This document shows, one piece after another, positions 24,182 through 32,590 of a stretch of DNA of 34,096 nt. Each line of letters begins with the position of its first letter. Positions within the stretch are counted from its first letter, which is position 1. This DNA comes from Phycisphaerales bacterium (GTDB lineage: Bacteria; Planctomycetota; Phycisphaerae; Phycisphaerales; UBA1924). Position numbers and translations under genes: made by a program. Below the pieces are notes generated by a model. That model made no database searches. It saw only the letters and a program-made list of their open reading frames with translations, and was not told the DNA's origin. The DNA is taken from contig JAGQOH010000035.1 of NCBI GenBank assembly GCA_020427635.1, positions 1 through 34,096 of the forward strand, read 5' to 3'.

Positions 24182-25615
24182 GTGCAGACCAAGAACCTTG
24201 TGAACGGCCAATGGATCGACGCTGACAGCGGCGCCACGTTCGCAGTAACCAATCCTGCAAACGACGAGGTCATCGCACACGTCCCCAATGTCGGTCAGGC
24301 CGAGACAACGCGAGCGATCGACGCCGCCGCCCTCGCCAAGCCGGCTTGGGCACACCGTCCCGCGCATGAGCGCGCCACATTGCTCCGTGACCTAGCGAGA
24401 CTCATGCGACGTGATACCGATCGCCTCGCAAGACTCATGACCCTTGAGCAAGGCAAACCCCTCGCGGAAGCCCGAGGCGAAATCGCATATGCCGTCTCCT
24501 TCCTCGAATGGTCGGCAGAAGAAGGCAAACGCGTGTACGGCGAGATCATTCCCGCCTCCCATGCCGACAAGCGCATCCTCGTGCTCCGCCAACCCGTTGG
24601 TGTCTGCGCAGTCATTACGCCATGGAACTTCCCAACCGCAATGATCACACGAAAGCTCGGCCCGGCGCTCGCCGCCGGCTGCACCGTGGTGATCAAACCC
24701 TCGGAGGAGACCCCGCTCTCGGCAGTCGCAATCGGTGAACTTGCATGCGAGGCCGGCATCCCCGCTGGGGTGATCAACATCGTGACCGGTGATCCAGAAA
24801 CGATCGGCAACGTGCTCACCGATGATCTGCGCGTGCGCAAGCTGTCGTTCACGGGCTCCACTGCGGTTGGCCAACTCCTCGTGGCGAAAGCCGCAAAGAA
24901 CGTAATGCGCATCTCGATGGAGCTTGGCGGACACGCGCCGTTCATTGTCTTCGATGATGCGGACATCGAGCTCGCCGTACAATCAGCCATGGCTTGCAAG
25001 TTTCGCAACGCAGGCCAAACTTGTATCTGCGCGAACCGGTTCTATGTGCAAGCGGGAGTCTATGACGCCTTTCGCGCACGACTGGGTCGTGCCATGAAAG
25101 ACATCGTCGTTGGCGAAGGCACACGCGAAGGTGTGCAGGTCGGCCCCCTGATCAATGATGCCGCCATTAACAAGGTCGAAGGACACGTTGAAAACGCACG
25201 CGAAAACGGCGCCAGGGTGGACCTGGGTGGCTCGCGCGTCCGACTCGCCGGGCTTGCCAATCGCTTCTATGCGCCCACGTTGATCGATGGCCTGACGACA
25301 GACATGCGCATGGCACGCGAGGAAACCTTTGGCCCCGTGGCCGCCCTCGCAGTCTTTGGCGACGAACGCGAGATCATCGAGCGCGCAAACGACACCGAAT
25401 ATGGACTGGCGGCCTACTTCTTCACTCGCGACGCCTCGCGCCTCATGCGCGTTGCGGAGGCGCTCGACTACGGCATCGTGGGCGCCAATGACGCCGCACC
25501 ATCAACCGCCCAGGCGCCATTTGGCGGCGTCAAACGCTCGGGCATCGGACGTGAAGGTGGCCACCACGTCATGGATGAATACACGGAGATCAAATATGTG
25601 TCTTGGAAACTGTGA
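24182..25615 (+). CDS. gabD: NAD(P)-dependent succinate-semialdehyde dehydrogenase (477 aa)
   Basis: Oxidises succinate semialdehyde to succinate, feeding the TCA cycle and the succinate dehydrogenase encoded upstream. It follows GabD along its length: LVNGQWIDADSGATFAVTNP, RLMTLEQGKPLAEARGEI, TPWNFPTAMITRKLGPALAAG, LSFTGSTAVGQLL for cofactor binding, MELGGHAPFIVFDDAD with the general-base glutamate, and FRNAGQTCICANR with the catalytic cysteine C281. The C-terminal APFGGVKRSGIGREGG is also conserved. The GTG at 24182 has AGGA eight bases upstream and a -10-like TACAAT before it; longer starts at 24122 and 24137 would lie over the promoter. A related semialdehyde could be the true substrate, but the GabD likeness is strong. 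Confidence 0.9.
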   Translation: MQTKNLVNGQWIDADSGATFAVTNPANDEVIAHVPNVGQAETTRAIDAAALAKPAWAHRPAHERATLLRDLARLMRRDTDRLARLMTLEQGKPLAEARGEIAYAVSFLEWSAEEGKRVYGEIIPASHADKRILVLRQPVGVCAVITPWNFPTAMITRKLGPALAAGCTVVIKPSEETPLSAVAIGELACEAGIPAGVINIVTGDPETIGNVLTDDLRVRKLSFTGSTAVGQLLVAKAAKNVMRISMELGGHAPFIVFDDADIELAVQSAMACKFRNAGQTCICANRFYVQAGVYDAFRARLGRAMKDIVVGEGTREGVQVGPLINDAAINKVEGHVENARENGARVDLGGSRVRLAGLANRFYAPTLIDGLTTDMRMAREETFGPVAALAVFGDEREIIERANDTEYGLAAYFFTRDASRLMRVAEALDYGIVGANDAAPSTAQAPFGGVKRSGIGREGGHHVMDEYTEIKYVSWKL

Positions 25616-25633
25616 TGTCCGAGTGACCCAACC

Positions 25634-25852
25634 ATGAGCGTCGTCGGCGTGCTGCTCACGGTGCTTGGCGCCTATGGCGCCGTCGGTGTGCTGTTCGCGA
25701 TCGCGTTCGTTTGCACAGGCGCCAAGCGAATCGATCCAGTCGCCCGCGCCACGCCCCTCCGCGTGCGCCTGCTTTTCCTCCCCGGAGCCGCCGCACTCTG
25801 GCCCTTGCTGGCCATGAAGTGGGCCCGCTCCCGAACGGCCAACGCCAGATGA
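25634..25852 (+). CDS. Small two-helix membrane protein (72 aa)
   Basis: Unnamed small membrane protein. Two hydrophobic helices are clear (about 4-28 and 45-60), joined by GAKRIDPVARATPLRVR, a loop with an IDP-x-AR core; the second helix ends in ALWPLLAMKW. I recall similar small proteins as conserved hypotheticals but cannot assign a function. The start at 25634 lies 18 bases after the gabD stop. Its TGA overlaps the ATG of the next small gene (ATGA at 25849-25852), so the pair is made together and could form a membrane complex. No catalytic residue is visible. Confidence 0.65.
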   Translation: MSVVGVLLTVLGAYGAVGVLFAIAFVCTGAKRIDPVARATPLRVRLLFLPGAAALWPLLAMKWARSRTANAR

Positions 25853-26034
25853 TCCGAGCCCAACGACGTCGGCATCTGCTCATGTGGCTCCTCCTGGGGC
25901 CCTTGCTCGTCGCAATGGTTGTGGCACTCCTCGCGCTGCGCCCGCATGCCGCAACGCCCGCAAGTGGCGCCAATGACCCCGCGCCGCCGCAGCCATCCCT
26001 CACCCCGCTCGCCCAACCCCCTCAAGACGCATAG
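25849..26034 (+). CDS. Small single-pass membrane protein (61 aa)
   Basis: A short protein with a basic start (MIRAQRRRH), one hydrophobic helix (LLMWLLLGPLLVAMVVALLAL, about residues 10-30) and a Pro/Ala-rich tail of about 30 residues, most likely outside the cytoplasm. No family is recognised. The start at 25849 is set by the ATGA overlap with the preceding membrane protein gene; the frame extends upstream to 25711 but overlaps that gene. The arrangement suggests a two-protein membrane unit of unknown function. Confidence 0.6.
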   Translation: MIRAQRRRHLLMWLLLGPLLVAMVVALLALRPHAATPASGANDPAPPQPSLTPLAQPPQDA

Positions 26035-26057
26035 GCTTCCCTGACGATGCTGGCTTC

Positions 26058-26065
26058 AAAGGAGG
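26058..26065 (+). promoter_or_regulatory. Near-perfect Shine-Dalgarno site
   Basis: AAAGGAGG lies six bases before the ATG at 26072. It is the strongest ribosome-binding site in the window and suggests high translation of the DUF2892 protein. Confidence 0.7.
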
Positions 26066-26071
26066 CGAGTT

Positions 26072-26377
26072 ATGACCACAACCACCGTCGAACATGCAGT
26101 GTCAGCCGCTCTTGACTCGGCAAAGCCAACGACACACAGCCAGCGCGTGATGCGCCAAACGCAAGCTGTGATGGGAGTCATCCTCCTCGCGGGAACCGCC
26201 GCCGCCTACTTCCACAGCATCAACTGGCTCATCATCCCGGCCTTCATGGGGTGCGGACTGCTCGTCGCGGGCGGCTCGGGCCTCTGCCCAATGGCCTCAC
26301 TTCTCGCTCGGATGCCATGGAACCGCGGCAAAGCATTCACCACAGATGGTGGGTGCTGCGGTGGAACCTGCAAGTAG
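26072..26377 (+). CDS. DUF2892 (YgaP-like) membrane protein with cysteine-rich tail (101 aa)
   Basis: Small inner-membrane protein of the DUF2892 group, the membrane part of YgaP-type proteins. After a soluble N-terminus of about 25 residues come two helices (about 33-47 and 50-68), then the conserved SGLCPMASLLARMPWN. In rhodanese-linked relatives this domain accompanies sulfur chemistry, but no rhodanese is present here. The C-terminus GGCCGGTCK holds three cysteines that could bind a metal or form disulfides. It has an excellent ribosome-binding site. It follows the two small membrane genes by 37 bases and precedes nifJ by 215 bases. Confidence 0.75.
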   Translation: MTTTTVEHAVSAALDSAKPTTHSQRVMRQTQAVMGVILLAGTAAAYFHSINWLIIPAFMGCGLLVAGGSGLCPMASLLARMPWNRGKAFTTDGGCCGGTCK

Positions 26378-26592
26378 CCGCCAGCACCATCGCGCGACCC
26401 AAGCACGCCAAGTCGCCGGTGCGAGGGACGACGCCGCGCGCCGGGCGATCACCGCAGCTGATCAGCGCCAATCGCCGAGCACGCCAAAACACCGCCTCCA
26501 AGCCGCCGACCCCGCAGACGAATACTCGACCTCCGGGTATGATTTACGCCGGTCACCCACACAATGTGGCCGCACGAGCGGGGAGGTCGCAA
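26378..26592 (+). other. Intergenic region before nifJ
   Basis: These 215 bases hold no convincing gene. A palindrome GCTGATCAGC (26457-26466) lies inside a larger inverted pair GGCGAT (26444-26449) and ATCGCC (26471-26476). This could be a terminator of the DUF2892 gene or an operator. The nifJ promoter and ribosome-binding site lie in the second half. Confidence 0.4.
26538..26543 (+). promoter_or_regulatory. Candidate -10 element of nifJ
   Basis: TATGAT matches TATAAT at 5/6. CAGACG at 26515-26520 is a weak -35 at 17-base spacing. A start near 26550 gives a leader of about 43 bases with GGGAGG (26581-26586) six bases before the ATG at 26593. Confidence 0.45.
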
Positions 26593-29500
26593 ATGGCAGG
26601 CACACTGACGAAATCGCTTGATGCAAATGAGGCGGCAGCCTCGGTCGCGTACCGCATGAATGAGGTCATCGCGATCTACCCGATCACGCCCGCATCGCCC
26701 ATGGGCGAGTTCTGCGACGAGTGGTCAGCCGCCAAAAAGCCAAACCTCTGGGGCCGCACGCCATCCGTCGCCGAGATGCAATCGGAAGCCGGCGCCGCCG
26801 GCACAGTGCACGGCTCGCTGCAAGCAGGAGCGCTCACAACGACGTTCACTGCCTCGCAAGGCCTGCTGCTCATGCTGCCCAACATGTTCAAGATCGCAGG
26901 CGAGCTGAGCGCCTTCTGCATCCATGTCGCCGCACGAACGATCGCCACACACGCGCTATCCATCTTTGGCGACCACTCCGATGTGATGACCGCCCGCACC
27001 ACCGGCTTCGCAATGCTGTGCTCAAACTCCGTGCAAGAAGCCCACGACTTTGCATGCATCGGACAGGCCGCGTCATTGCAATCGCGCATTCCGGTGCTGC
27101 ACTTCTTCGATGGCTTCCGCACCTCGCACGAAGTCCAGAAGATCTCCATGCTCGGAGATGATGACCTGCGCGCCATGATCGACGAGCAGTGGATTGCCGA
27201 CCATCGAGCCCGCGCGCTGAGCCCCGACCATCCCGTGATCCGCGGCACCGCCCAAAACCCCGACACATTCTTCCAAGCGCGCGAAGCATGCAACCCCTTC
27301 TACGACAGCTTCCCGGATGCCATCCAGCAAGCGATGGATCGGTTCAAGGGCGTCACGGGCCGCGCGTATCGCATCTTTGATTACGTTGGGCATCCCGAAG
27401 CGCGCAAAGTCCTCATCCTCATGGGCTCAGGCTGCGAAACCGCCGACGAAACGATCCGGCGCATGGCCGACGCCGGCGAACGCGTGGGCCTCATCAAAGT
27501 CCGGCTCTTCCGCCCCTTCTCGAAAGCCGCGCTGCTCGACGCCTTGCCAAAGTCCGTCGAAGGCATCGCCGTGCTCGATCGAACAAAGGAACCCGGCGCG
27601 CCTGGTGAACCGCTTTATCTCGACGTCGTCGCAACATTGCGCGAGGCCGGTCACGCCGCACGCATCATCGGCGGGCGCTATGGCCTCTCGAGCAAAGAGT
27701 TCACGCCATCCATGGTGCAAGCCGTGCTGCGCCACATCGACACGCCCAACGCGCCGCCACAGTTTACCGTCGGCATCCGCGACGATGTCACGCAACTGTC
27801 AATCAACTACGACCCCGCGCCAGATCACGAGCCCGACGACGTCGCACGGGCCGTCTTCTATGGCCTGGGTTCCGACGGCACCGTTGGCGCCAACAAGAAC
27901 TCGATCAAAGTCATCGGCACCAACACGGACAAGTATGTCCAGGGCTACTTCGTCTACGACTCGAAGAAATCCGGCGCACGAACGGTCTCCCACCTCCGCA
28001 TCAGCCCGCGCCCAATTCAATCCGCCTACCTCATCCGCCAGGCCAGCTTCGTCGCGTGTCATCACGAAGTCTTCCTCGACCGCTACGACGTGCTCGAGCA
28101 CGCCGCCCCCGGAGCCGTCTTCCTACTCAATACACAACGCGCCCCCGACACTGTCTGGGAATCGTTCTCGCGCGAGGTGCAGCAGCAAATCGCCGACAAA
28201 AAACTGCGCATCTATGTCATCGACGCGCTCAAAGTCGCAGGCGAGGCCGGCCTCGGCAGCCGCATCAACACCGTGATGCAAACATGCTTCTTCAAGCTCT
28301 CAAATGTCATTGACTTCGATCTCGCGGTCGGCGAGATCAAGAAGACCATCCGAACAACCTATGGGCGCAAGGGCGACGAAATCGTCAAGCGCAACCTCGC
28401 CGCCGTCGACTCGGCCGTCGAGCATCTCTACCCCGTTGACGTACCACAGCAAGTTTCCGCGACCCGCGTCCGACCCTCGGCCGTCTCCGAGCATGCACCC
28501 GACTTGGTCCAAAAAGTGACCGCCATGATGCTTGCAGACCAAGGTGATCTGCTGCCCGTGAGCGCCTTCCCCCCCGATGGCACCTGGGCGACCGCAACCT
28601 CGAAGTGGGAAAAACGCAACATCGCAACCGAGATTCCGATCTGGGACACAGACGTCTGCATCCAGTGCAACAAGTGCGCACTGGTCTGCCCGCACGCCGC
28701 GATTCGTACCAAGGTCTATGAACCCGAAGCCCTCGCGGGCGCACCGGCGACCTTCAAGTCCGACGACTACAACGCCAAGGACCTGCGCGGCCTGAAATAC
28801 ACCGTGCAGGTCGCCCCCGAAGACTGCACCGGGTGCCACCTCTGCGTGGAAGTCTGCCCCGCAAAGAACAAGGCCAATCCTCGCCGCAAGGCCATCAATA
28901 TGGAGCCCCACGCCGACCACGTCGACCGCGAGCGCGCGGGCTTCGAGTTCTTCGAGAACCTGCCCCAGCTCAAGCGCGATCGCATCGTGCGCCTCGACGC
29001 CAAGGGCTCGCAGTTCCTCGAACCGCTGTTCGAATTCTCCGGCGCTTGCGCAGGCTGTGGCGAGACGCCTTACGTCAAGCTGCTCACGCAACTGTTTGGT
29101 GATCGCTTGCTCATCGCAAACGCGACCGGATGCTCATCCATCTATGGCGGCAACCTGCCAACCACGCCCTACTGTACCAATGCCGAAGGCCGCGGCCCCG
29201 CTTGGGCAAACTCGCTGTTCGAAGACAACGCCGAGTTTGGCTTCGGCTTCCGTCTCGCTTGCGACCAGCACACCGAACGCGCCGCAACATGGCTCCAGTC
29301 CCTCAAGAACGTGGACAGCGCATTGATCAATCAAATCCTCGAGCCGACCGATACGTCGCGCATCGACATGAGCGAGCAACGCGCGCGCCTGACCCAGGTG
29401 CGCGATCAACTGCGCTCGAACGGCGCCGCCACCGGCGCGGATGAGCTGCTCAACAAGCTCGTCCCCAAGAGCGTCTGGCTCGTGGGCGGCGATGGTTGGG

Positions 29501-30171
29501 CCTATGACATCGGCTTTGGCGGACTCGACCACGTCCTCGCCTCCATGGCCAACGTCAACATCCTCGTGCTCGACACCGAGGTGTATTCCAACACAGGCGG
29601 GCAGCAATCGAAAGCAACACCACTCGGTGCCGCCGCCAAATTTGCAACCGCCGGCAAGGAGATCCACAAGAAAGACCTGGGACTCATCGCGATGAGCTAT
29701 GGTCACGCATACGTTGCGTCGATCGCCTTCGGCGCAAACGAGAACCACACGGTCAAAGCCTTCCTCGAAGCAGAGTCCTATCCAGGTCCATCCATCATCA
29801 TCGCCTACAGCCATTGCATCGCGCACGGCTATGACATGCGACACGGTGCTGAGCAGCAAAAGCGCGCAGTCAAGAGTGGCGTCTGGCCGCTGTATCGCTT
29901 CGATCCCCGGCGCATTGCCGAAGGCCAACCGCCTTTGCAGCTTGACAGCGGCGCGATCACCGGATCCGTCACCGACTACATGAACAACGAAGCACGCTTC
30001 CGGATGGTTCAGAAGATCGATCCCGAACGCTTCCGCCGGTTTGCGAAACTCGCCAAAGCGGAGACCGAGCGACGTCTCGAAATCTACCAGCAACTCGCGA
30101 AACTGCACGTTGCCCCATCACAGCAGGCCGAAATGGTCGGCGCATCGGCCAATGGAGGCGAATCACGATGA
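26593..30171 (+). CDS. nifJ: Pyruvate:ferredoxin (flavodoxin) oxidoreductase, single-chain (1192 aa)
   Basis: Oxidatively decarboxylates pyruvate to acetyl-CoA and CO2 with ferredoxin or flavodoxin as acceptor. The fused domain order is standard: N-terminal pyruvate/TPP domain (VIAIYPITPASPMGEF near residue 25), domain II, the gamma domain (FYGLGSDGTVGANKNSIK), a two-cluster ferredoxin domain, and the C-terminal TPP domain. The [4Fe-4S] ligands are C689, C692, C695, C699 (CIQCNKCALVCP) and C745, C748, C751, C755 (CTGCHLCVEVCP). The third cluster uses CAGCGE, the cysteine of ATGCSS and that of SHCIAHG. TPP is held by GDGWAYDIGFGG and YSNTGGQQSKATP. Length is typical. ATG at 26593 has GGGAGG six bases upstream; the frame open to 26251 is not used. 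Its stop overlaps the next start (ATGA). Confidence 0.96.
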   Translation: MAGTLTKSLDANEAAASVAYRMNEVIAIYPITPASPMGEFCDEWSAAKKPNLWGRTPSVAEMQSEAGAAGTVHGSLQAGALTTTFTASQGLLLMLPNMFKIAGELSAFCIHVAARTIATHALSIFGDHSDVMTARTTGFAMLCSNSVQEAHDFACIGQAASLQSRIPVLHFFDGFRTSHEVQKISMLGDDDLRAMIDEQWIADHRARALSPDHPVIRGTAQNPDTFFQAREACNPFYDSFPDAIQQAMDRFKGVTGRAYRIFDYVGHPEARKVLILMGSGCETADETIRRMADAGERVGLIKVRLFRPFSKAALLDALPKSVEGIAVLDRTKEPGAPGEPLYLDVVATLREAGHAARIIGGRYGLSSKEFTPSMVQAVLRHIDTPNAPPQFTVGIRDDVTQLSINYDPAPDHEPDDVARAVFYGLGSDGTVGANKNSIKVIGTNTDKYVQGYFVYDSKKSGARTVSHLRISPRPIQSAYLIRQASFVACHHEVFLDRYDVLEHAAPGAVFLLNTQRAPDTVWESFSREVQQQIADKKLRIYVIDALKVAGEAGLGSRINTVMQTCFFKLSNVIDFDLAVGEIKKTIRTTYGRKGDEIVKRNLAAVDSAVEHLYPVDVPQQVSATRVRPSAVSEHAPDLVQKVTAMMLADQGDLLPVSAFPPDGTWATATSKWEKRNIATEIPIWDTDVCIQCNKCALVCPHAAIRTKVYEPEALAGAPATFKSDDYNAKDLRGLKYTVQVAPEDCTGCHLCVEVCPAKNKANPRRKAINMEPHADHVDRERAGFEFFENLPQLKRDRIVRLDAKGSQFLEPLFEFSGACAGCGETPYVKLLTQLFGDRLLIANATGCSSIYGGNLPTTPYCTNAEGRGPAWANSLFEDNAEFGFGFRLACDQHTERAATWLQSLKNVDSALINQILEPTDTSRIDMSEQRARLTQVRDQLRSNGAATGADELLNKLVPKSVWLVGGDGWAYDIGFGGLDHVLASMANVNILVLDTEVYSNTGGQQSKATPLGAAAKFATAGKEIHKKDLGLIAMSYGHAYVASIAFGANENHTVKAFLEAESYPGPSIIIAYSHCIAHGYDMRHGAEQQKRAVKSGVWPLYRFDPRRIAEGQPPLQLDSGAITGSVTDYMNNEARFRMVQKIDPERFRRFAKLAKAETERRLEIYQQLAKLHVAPSQQAEMVGASANGGESR

Positions 30172-31169
30172 ACCTCACCACAACGTATCTCGGTTTCACC
30201 CTACCGCACCCCTTCATTCCAGGTGCGTCACCGCTTGCGGACAATCTCGACACAGTGCGCCGCATGGAAGACTCTGGCGCGCCGATGATCATGCTCCGAT
30301 CACTGTTCGAAGAGCAGATCGTTGGCGAGCAGCTTGCGACCTATCACGCCGCGGAAACGATGGCCAATGTCTTCGGCGAGGCAACAAGCTTCCTTGCCGA
30401 TCCGCCCGACGCCGTCTTCGGCCCCGAGCAGTATCTCGAGCACATCCGCAAGATTCGCTCGGCGGTGCGCGTGCCGGTCGTCGCGTCCCTCAATGGACGC
30501 ACGCGCGGCGGCTGGCTCGACTACGCCAAACTGATTGAGCAAGCCGGTGCCAACGCCTTGGAGCTCAATGTGTATGACATCGCCACCGATGGCGAGCGCT
30601 CCGCTGCCGACATCGAGCAAGAGACCATCCACATGGTCCGAGAGATCAAAGGCGCCATCGCCCTGCCGCTTGCAGTCAAGCTCTCGCCCTTCTATACGTC
30701 GTTTGCGAACTTCGCACGCCAGCTTGACGAAGCGGGTGCCGATGCGATCGTCATCTTCAACCGCTTCTATCAGACCGACATCGATATCGAAGAGCTTGAG
30801 CCGGTGACCGCGCTCCATCTCTCCGACTCATCGGAGGTCCTGCTTCGCCTGCGTTGGCTCGCAATTCTCTTTGATCGCATCAGGGCCGACCTCGCCGTCA
30901 CCGGAGGCGTGCATGACGCAATTGGCGCAGTCAAAGCACTCATGTGCGGCGCGACTACGGTGCAAATGGTCTCTGCACTCCTGCAGCGCGGCCCAAGACA
31001 CCTCTTCAAGGTCGCCGCCAGTGTCAGCGAGTGGATGGATGAGCACGGCTACGAGTCGCTCGAACAACTGCGCGGCAGCATGAGCTTGAAAAACTGCCCC
31101 GACCCGAGCGCATTCGAACGCGCCAACTACATGCAAACACTGTACAGCTGGCGCGACGAGCGGCCCTAG
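30168..31169 (+). CDS. Dihydroorotate dehydrogenase-like flavoprotein (333 aa)
   Basis: FMN-type TIM barrel of the dihydroorotate dehydrogenase/PreA superfamily. The start NLTTTYLGFTLPHPFIPGASPL and segments such as PVVASLNG, PLAVKLSP, DAIVIFNRFYQTDIDIE and AVTGGVHDAIGAVKALMCGATTVQMVSAL match the FMN-binding barrel. The NxSCPN active-site motif of true PyrD or PreA enzymes is replaced by ELNVYDIATD, so the catalytic cysteine is absent and it is unlikely to make orotate. I recall such proteins beside pyruvate:ferredoxin oxidoreductase in several lineages, and here the two overlap as ATGA, arguing for a shared task such as ferredoxin-linked electron transfer. This is inference. Its stop lies eight bases from the convergent nuoN stop. 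Confidence 0.82.
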   Translation: MNLTTTYLGFTLPHPFIPGASPLADNLDTVRRMEDSGAPMIMLRSLFEEQIVGEQLATYHAAETMANVFGEATSFLADPPDAVFGPEQYLEHIRKIRSAVRVPVVASLNGRTRGGWLDYAKLIEQAGANALELNVYDIATDGERSAADIEQETIHMVREIKGAIALPLAVKLSPFYTSFANFARQLDEAGADAIVIFNRFYQTDIDIEELEPVTALHLSDSSEVLLRLRWLAILFDRIRADLAVTGGVHDAIGAVKALMCGATTVQMVSALLQRGPRHLFKVAASVSEWMDEHGYESLEQLRGSMSLKNCPDPSAFERANYMQTLYSWRDERP

Positions 31170-31177
31170 CCCGAGCT

Positions 31178-32587
31178 TCAACCGCCTGCCAACACCTTGG
31201 CCGCTTGCTCGGCAAGCTCCCACAACGGGCGAGGATAGAACCCCGCGACCAACACCATTGCGATCGACATGCACGCCGCGACCGCCGAGGCCGGTGACAG
31301 TCGGATCGCGCTGTCATCATCGCTCGGCGTCAGGTACGCGTCCTTGATGATGCTCAGGTAGTAATAGATGCTGATGGTCACGTTGACCGCCGCGATCACC
31401 ACCAACCAAAAGTGCTGGCCCTCGATCGCCGCGGTAAACAGGAACCACTTGCCCGCAAAACCCGCGGTCGGCGGAATACCCGCAAGCCCAAAGATGCCCA
31501 CCATCAACGTGAGCGCAAGCAGTGGCGACCGGTGATACAGCCCCGCAAGCGATGCCCTTGTCGGATTCGATCCGTCCGCACCGAGCACGCACACCACCAG
31601 GAATGGCCCAAACGCGATCGGCACATAGATCAACACATAGAACAACGCCGCCGCGACGCCAAGCTTCGAGAAGCACAAAAGACCAATCAAGATATAGCCG
31701 GCATGCGCAACCGTTGAGTACGCAAGCAGACGCTTGATGTCTCGCTGCACGATCGCCGCGAGATTGCCGACCGTCATCGATGCGATGCACAGAATGAGCA
31801 GCACTGTTGCGAGCTCATCCTTGTTCGGCAGCGCAAGGAAGATCAGCCGTGCCAGCACGCCGACCGCCGCGACCTTCGACGCAGTGCCAATGAACGTCGC
31901 CGACTGATGGGGCGATCCTTCATAGGTATCCGGTGCCCAGGCGTGGAATGGAAACACCGCGAGCTTGAACAACACGCCCGCGAGCGCCAGCACAAGGCCG
32001 ACCAATTCCAAGGGCGACGATGTTGCAGCGATCGCCGAAAGATACGTGCTTCCCGTGCCGCCGTACACCAAGCTGATGCCATACAGCGTGACCGCAGACG
32101 ACGCAGCCCCGAACAGAATGTACTTCGCCGCCGCTTCGCCGCCCTGCCGCCGCATCGTGTGCAGCGCTGCCAGGATGTACAAGCCATACGCTGAAAGCTC
32201 GAGTGAGACGTACAGCGTCAGTAGTTCGGTCGCGCTGACCAACATCATCATGCCGAGCGCCGAGACCATCAGATAGATCGGCACATCGACGCGCACGTTC
32301 GAGCGCACGCTGCCAAGCTTGCCCGAAGCAAGCAACGTCATGAACAAACCGCCAACGATCCCAAGCTTGAGCAACTGAGACAGTGCGTCAACAGTGTAAA
32401 TGCCTGGAAAGAAGGGCTGCCCGTGCGCTCCGAGATGCATCGCCGTCGTCACGCCGGCAAGCGCCGCCATCACCATCGAACACATCCAGGTGATCCGATA
32501 CCGCACACCCACGACCGACAGCAGGAACGCAACGATCGCGCCGAGCAGAATGGTCGCCTCAGGCAGGAAGAGTTCAAGGGCGCCCAT
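31178..32587 (-). CDS. nuoN: NADH-quinone oxidoreductase subunit N (469 aa)
   Basis: Antiporter-like membrane subunit of complex I, about 14 helices. The proton-path residues seem complete: the TM5 glutamate in YVSLELSAYGLYIL, the TM7 lysine in GVLFKLAVFPFHAWAPDTYEG, and 30 residues later the TM8 lysine in FIGTASKVA; this matches the K217/K247 spacing in E. coli NuoN. RDIKRLLAYSTVAHAGYILIGL and GLAGIPPTAGFAGKW are further family landmarks. It is the last gene of the complex I operon as seen here. It begins three bases after the nuoM stop, consistent with translational coupling. Confidence 0.95.
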   Translation of the reverse strand: MGALELFLPEATILLGAIVAFLLSVVGVRYRITWMCSMVMAALAGVTTAMHLGAHGQPFFPGIYTVDALSQLLKLGIVGGLFMTLLASGKLGSVRSNVRVDVPIYLMVSALGMMMLVSATELLTLYVSLELSAYGLYILAALHTMRRQGGEAAAKYILFGAASSAVTLYGISLVYGGTGSTYLSAIAATSSPLELVGLVLALAGVLFKLAVFPFHAWAPDTYEGSPHQSATFIGTASKVAAVGVLARLIFLALPNKDELATVLLILCIASMTVGNLAAIVQRDIKRLLAYSTVAHAGYILIGLLCFSKLGVAAALFYVLIYVPIAFGPFLVVCVLGADGSNPTRASLAGLYHRSPLLALTLMVGIFGLAGIPPTAGFAGKWFLFTAAIEGQHFWLVVIAAVNVTISIYYYLSIIKDAYLTPSDDDSAIRLSPASAVAACMSIAMVLVAGFYPRPLWELAEQAAKVLAGG

Positions 32588-32590
32588 AAC

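Noticed and set aside
26251..26592. Upstream extension of the nifJ frame
   Set aside because: It overlaps the DUF2892 gene and lacks PFOR similarity; a good Shine-Dalgarno site and -10 element fix the start at 26593.
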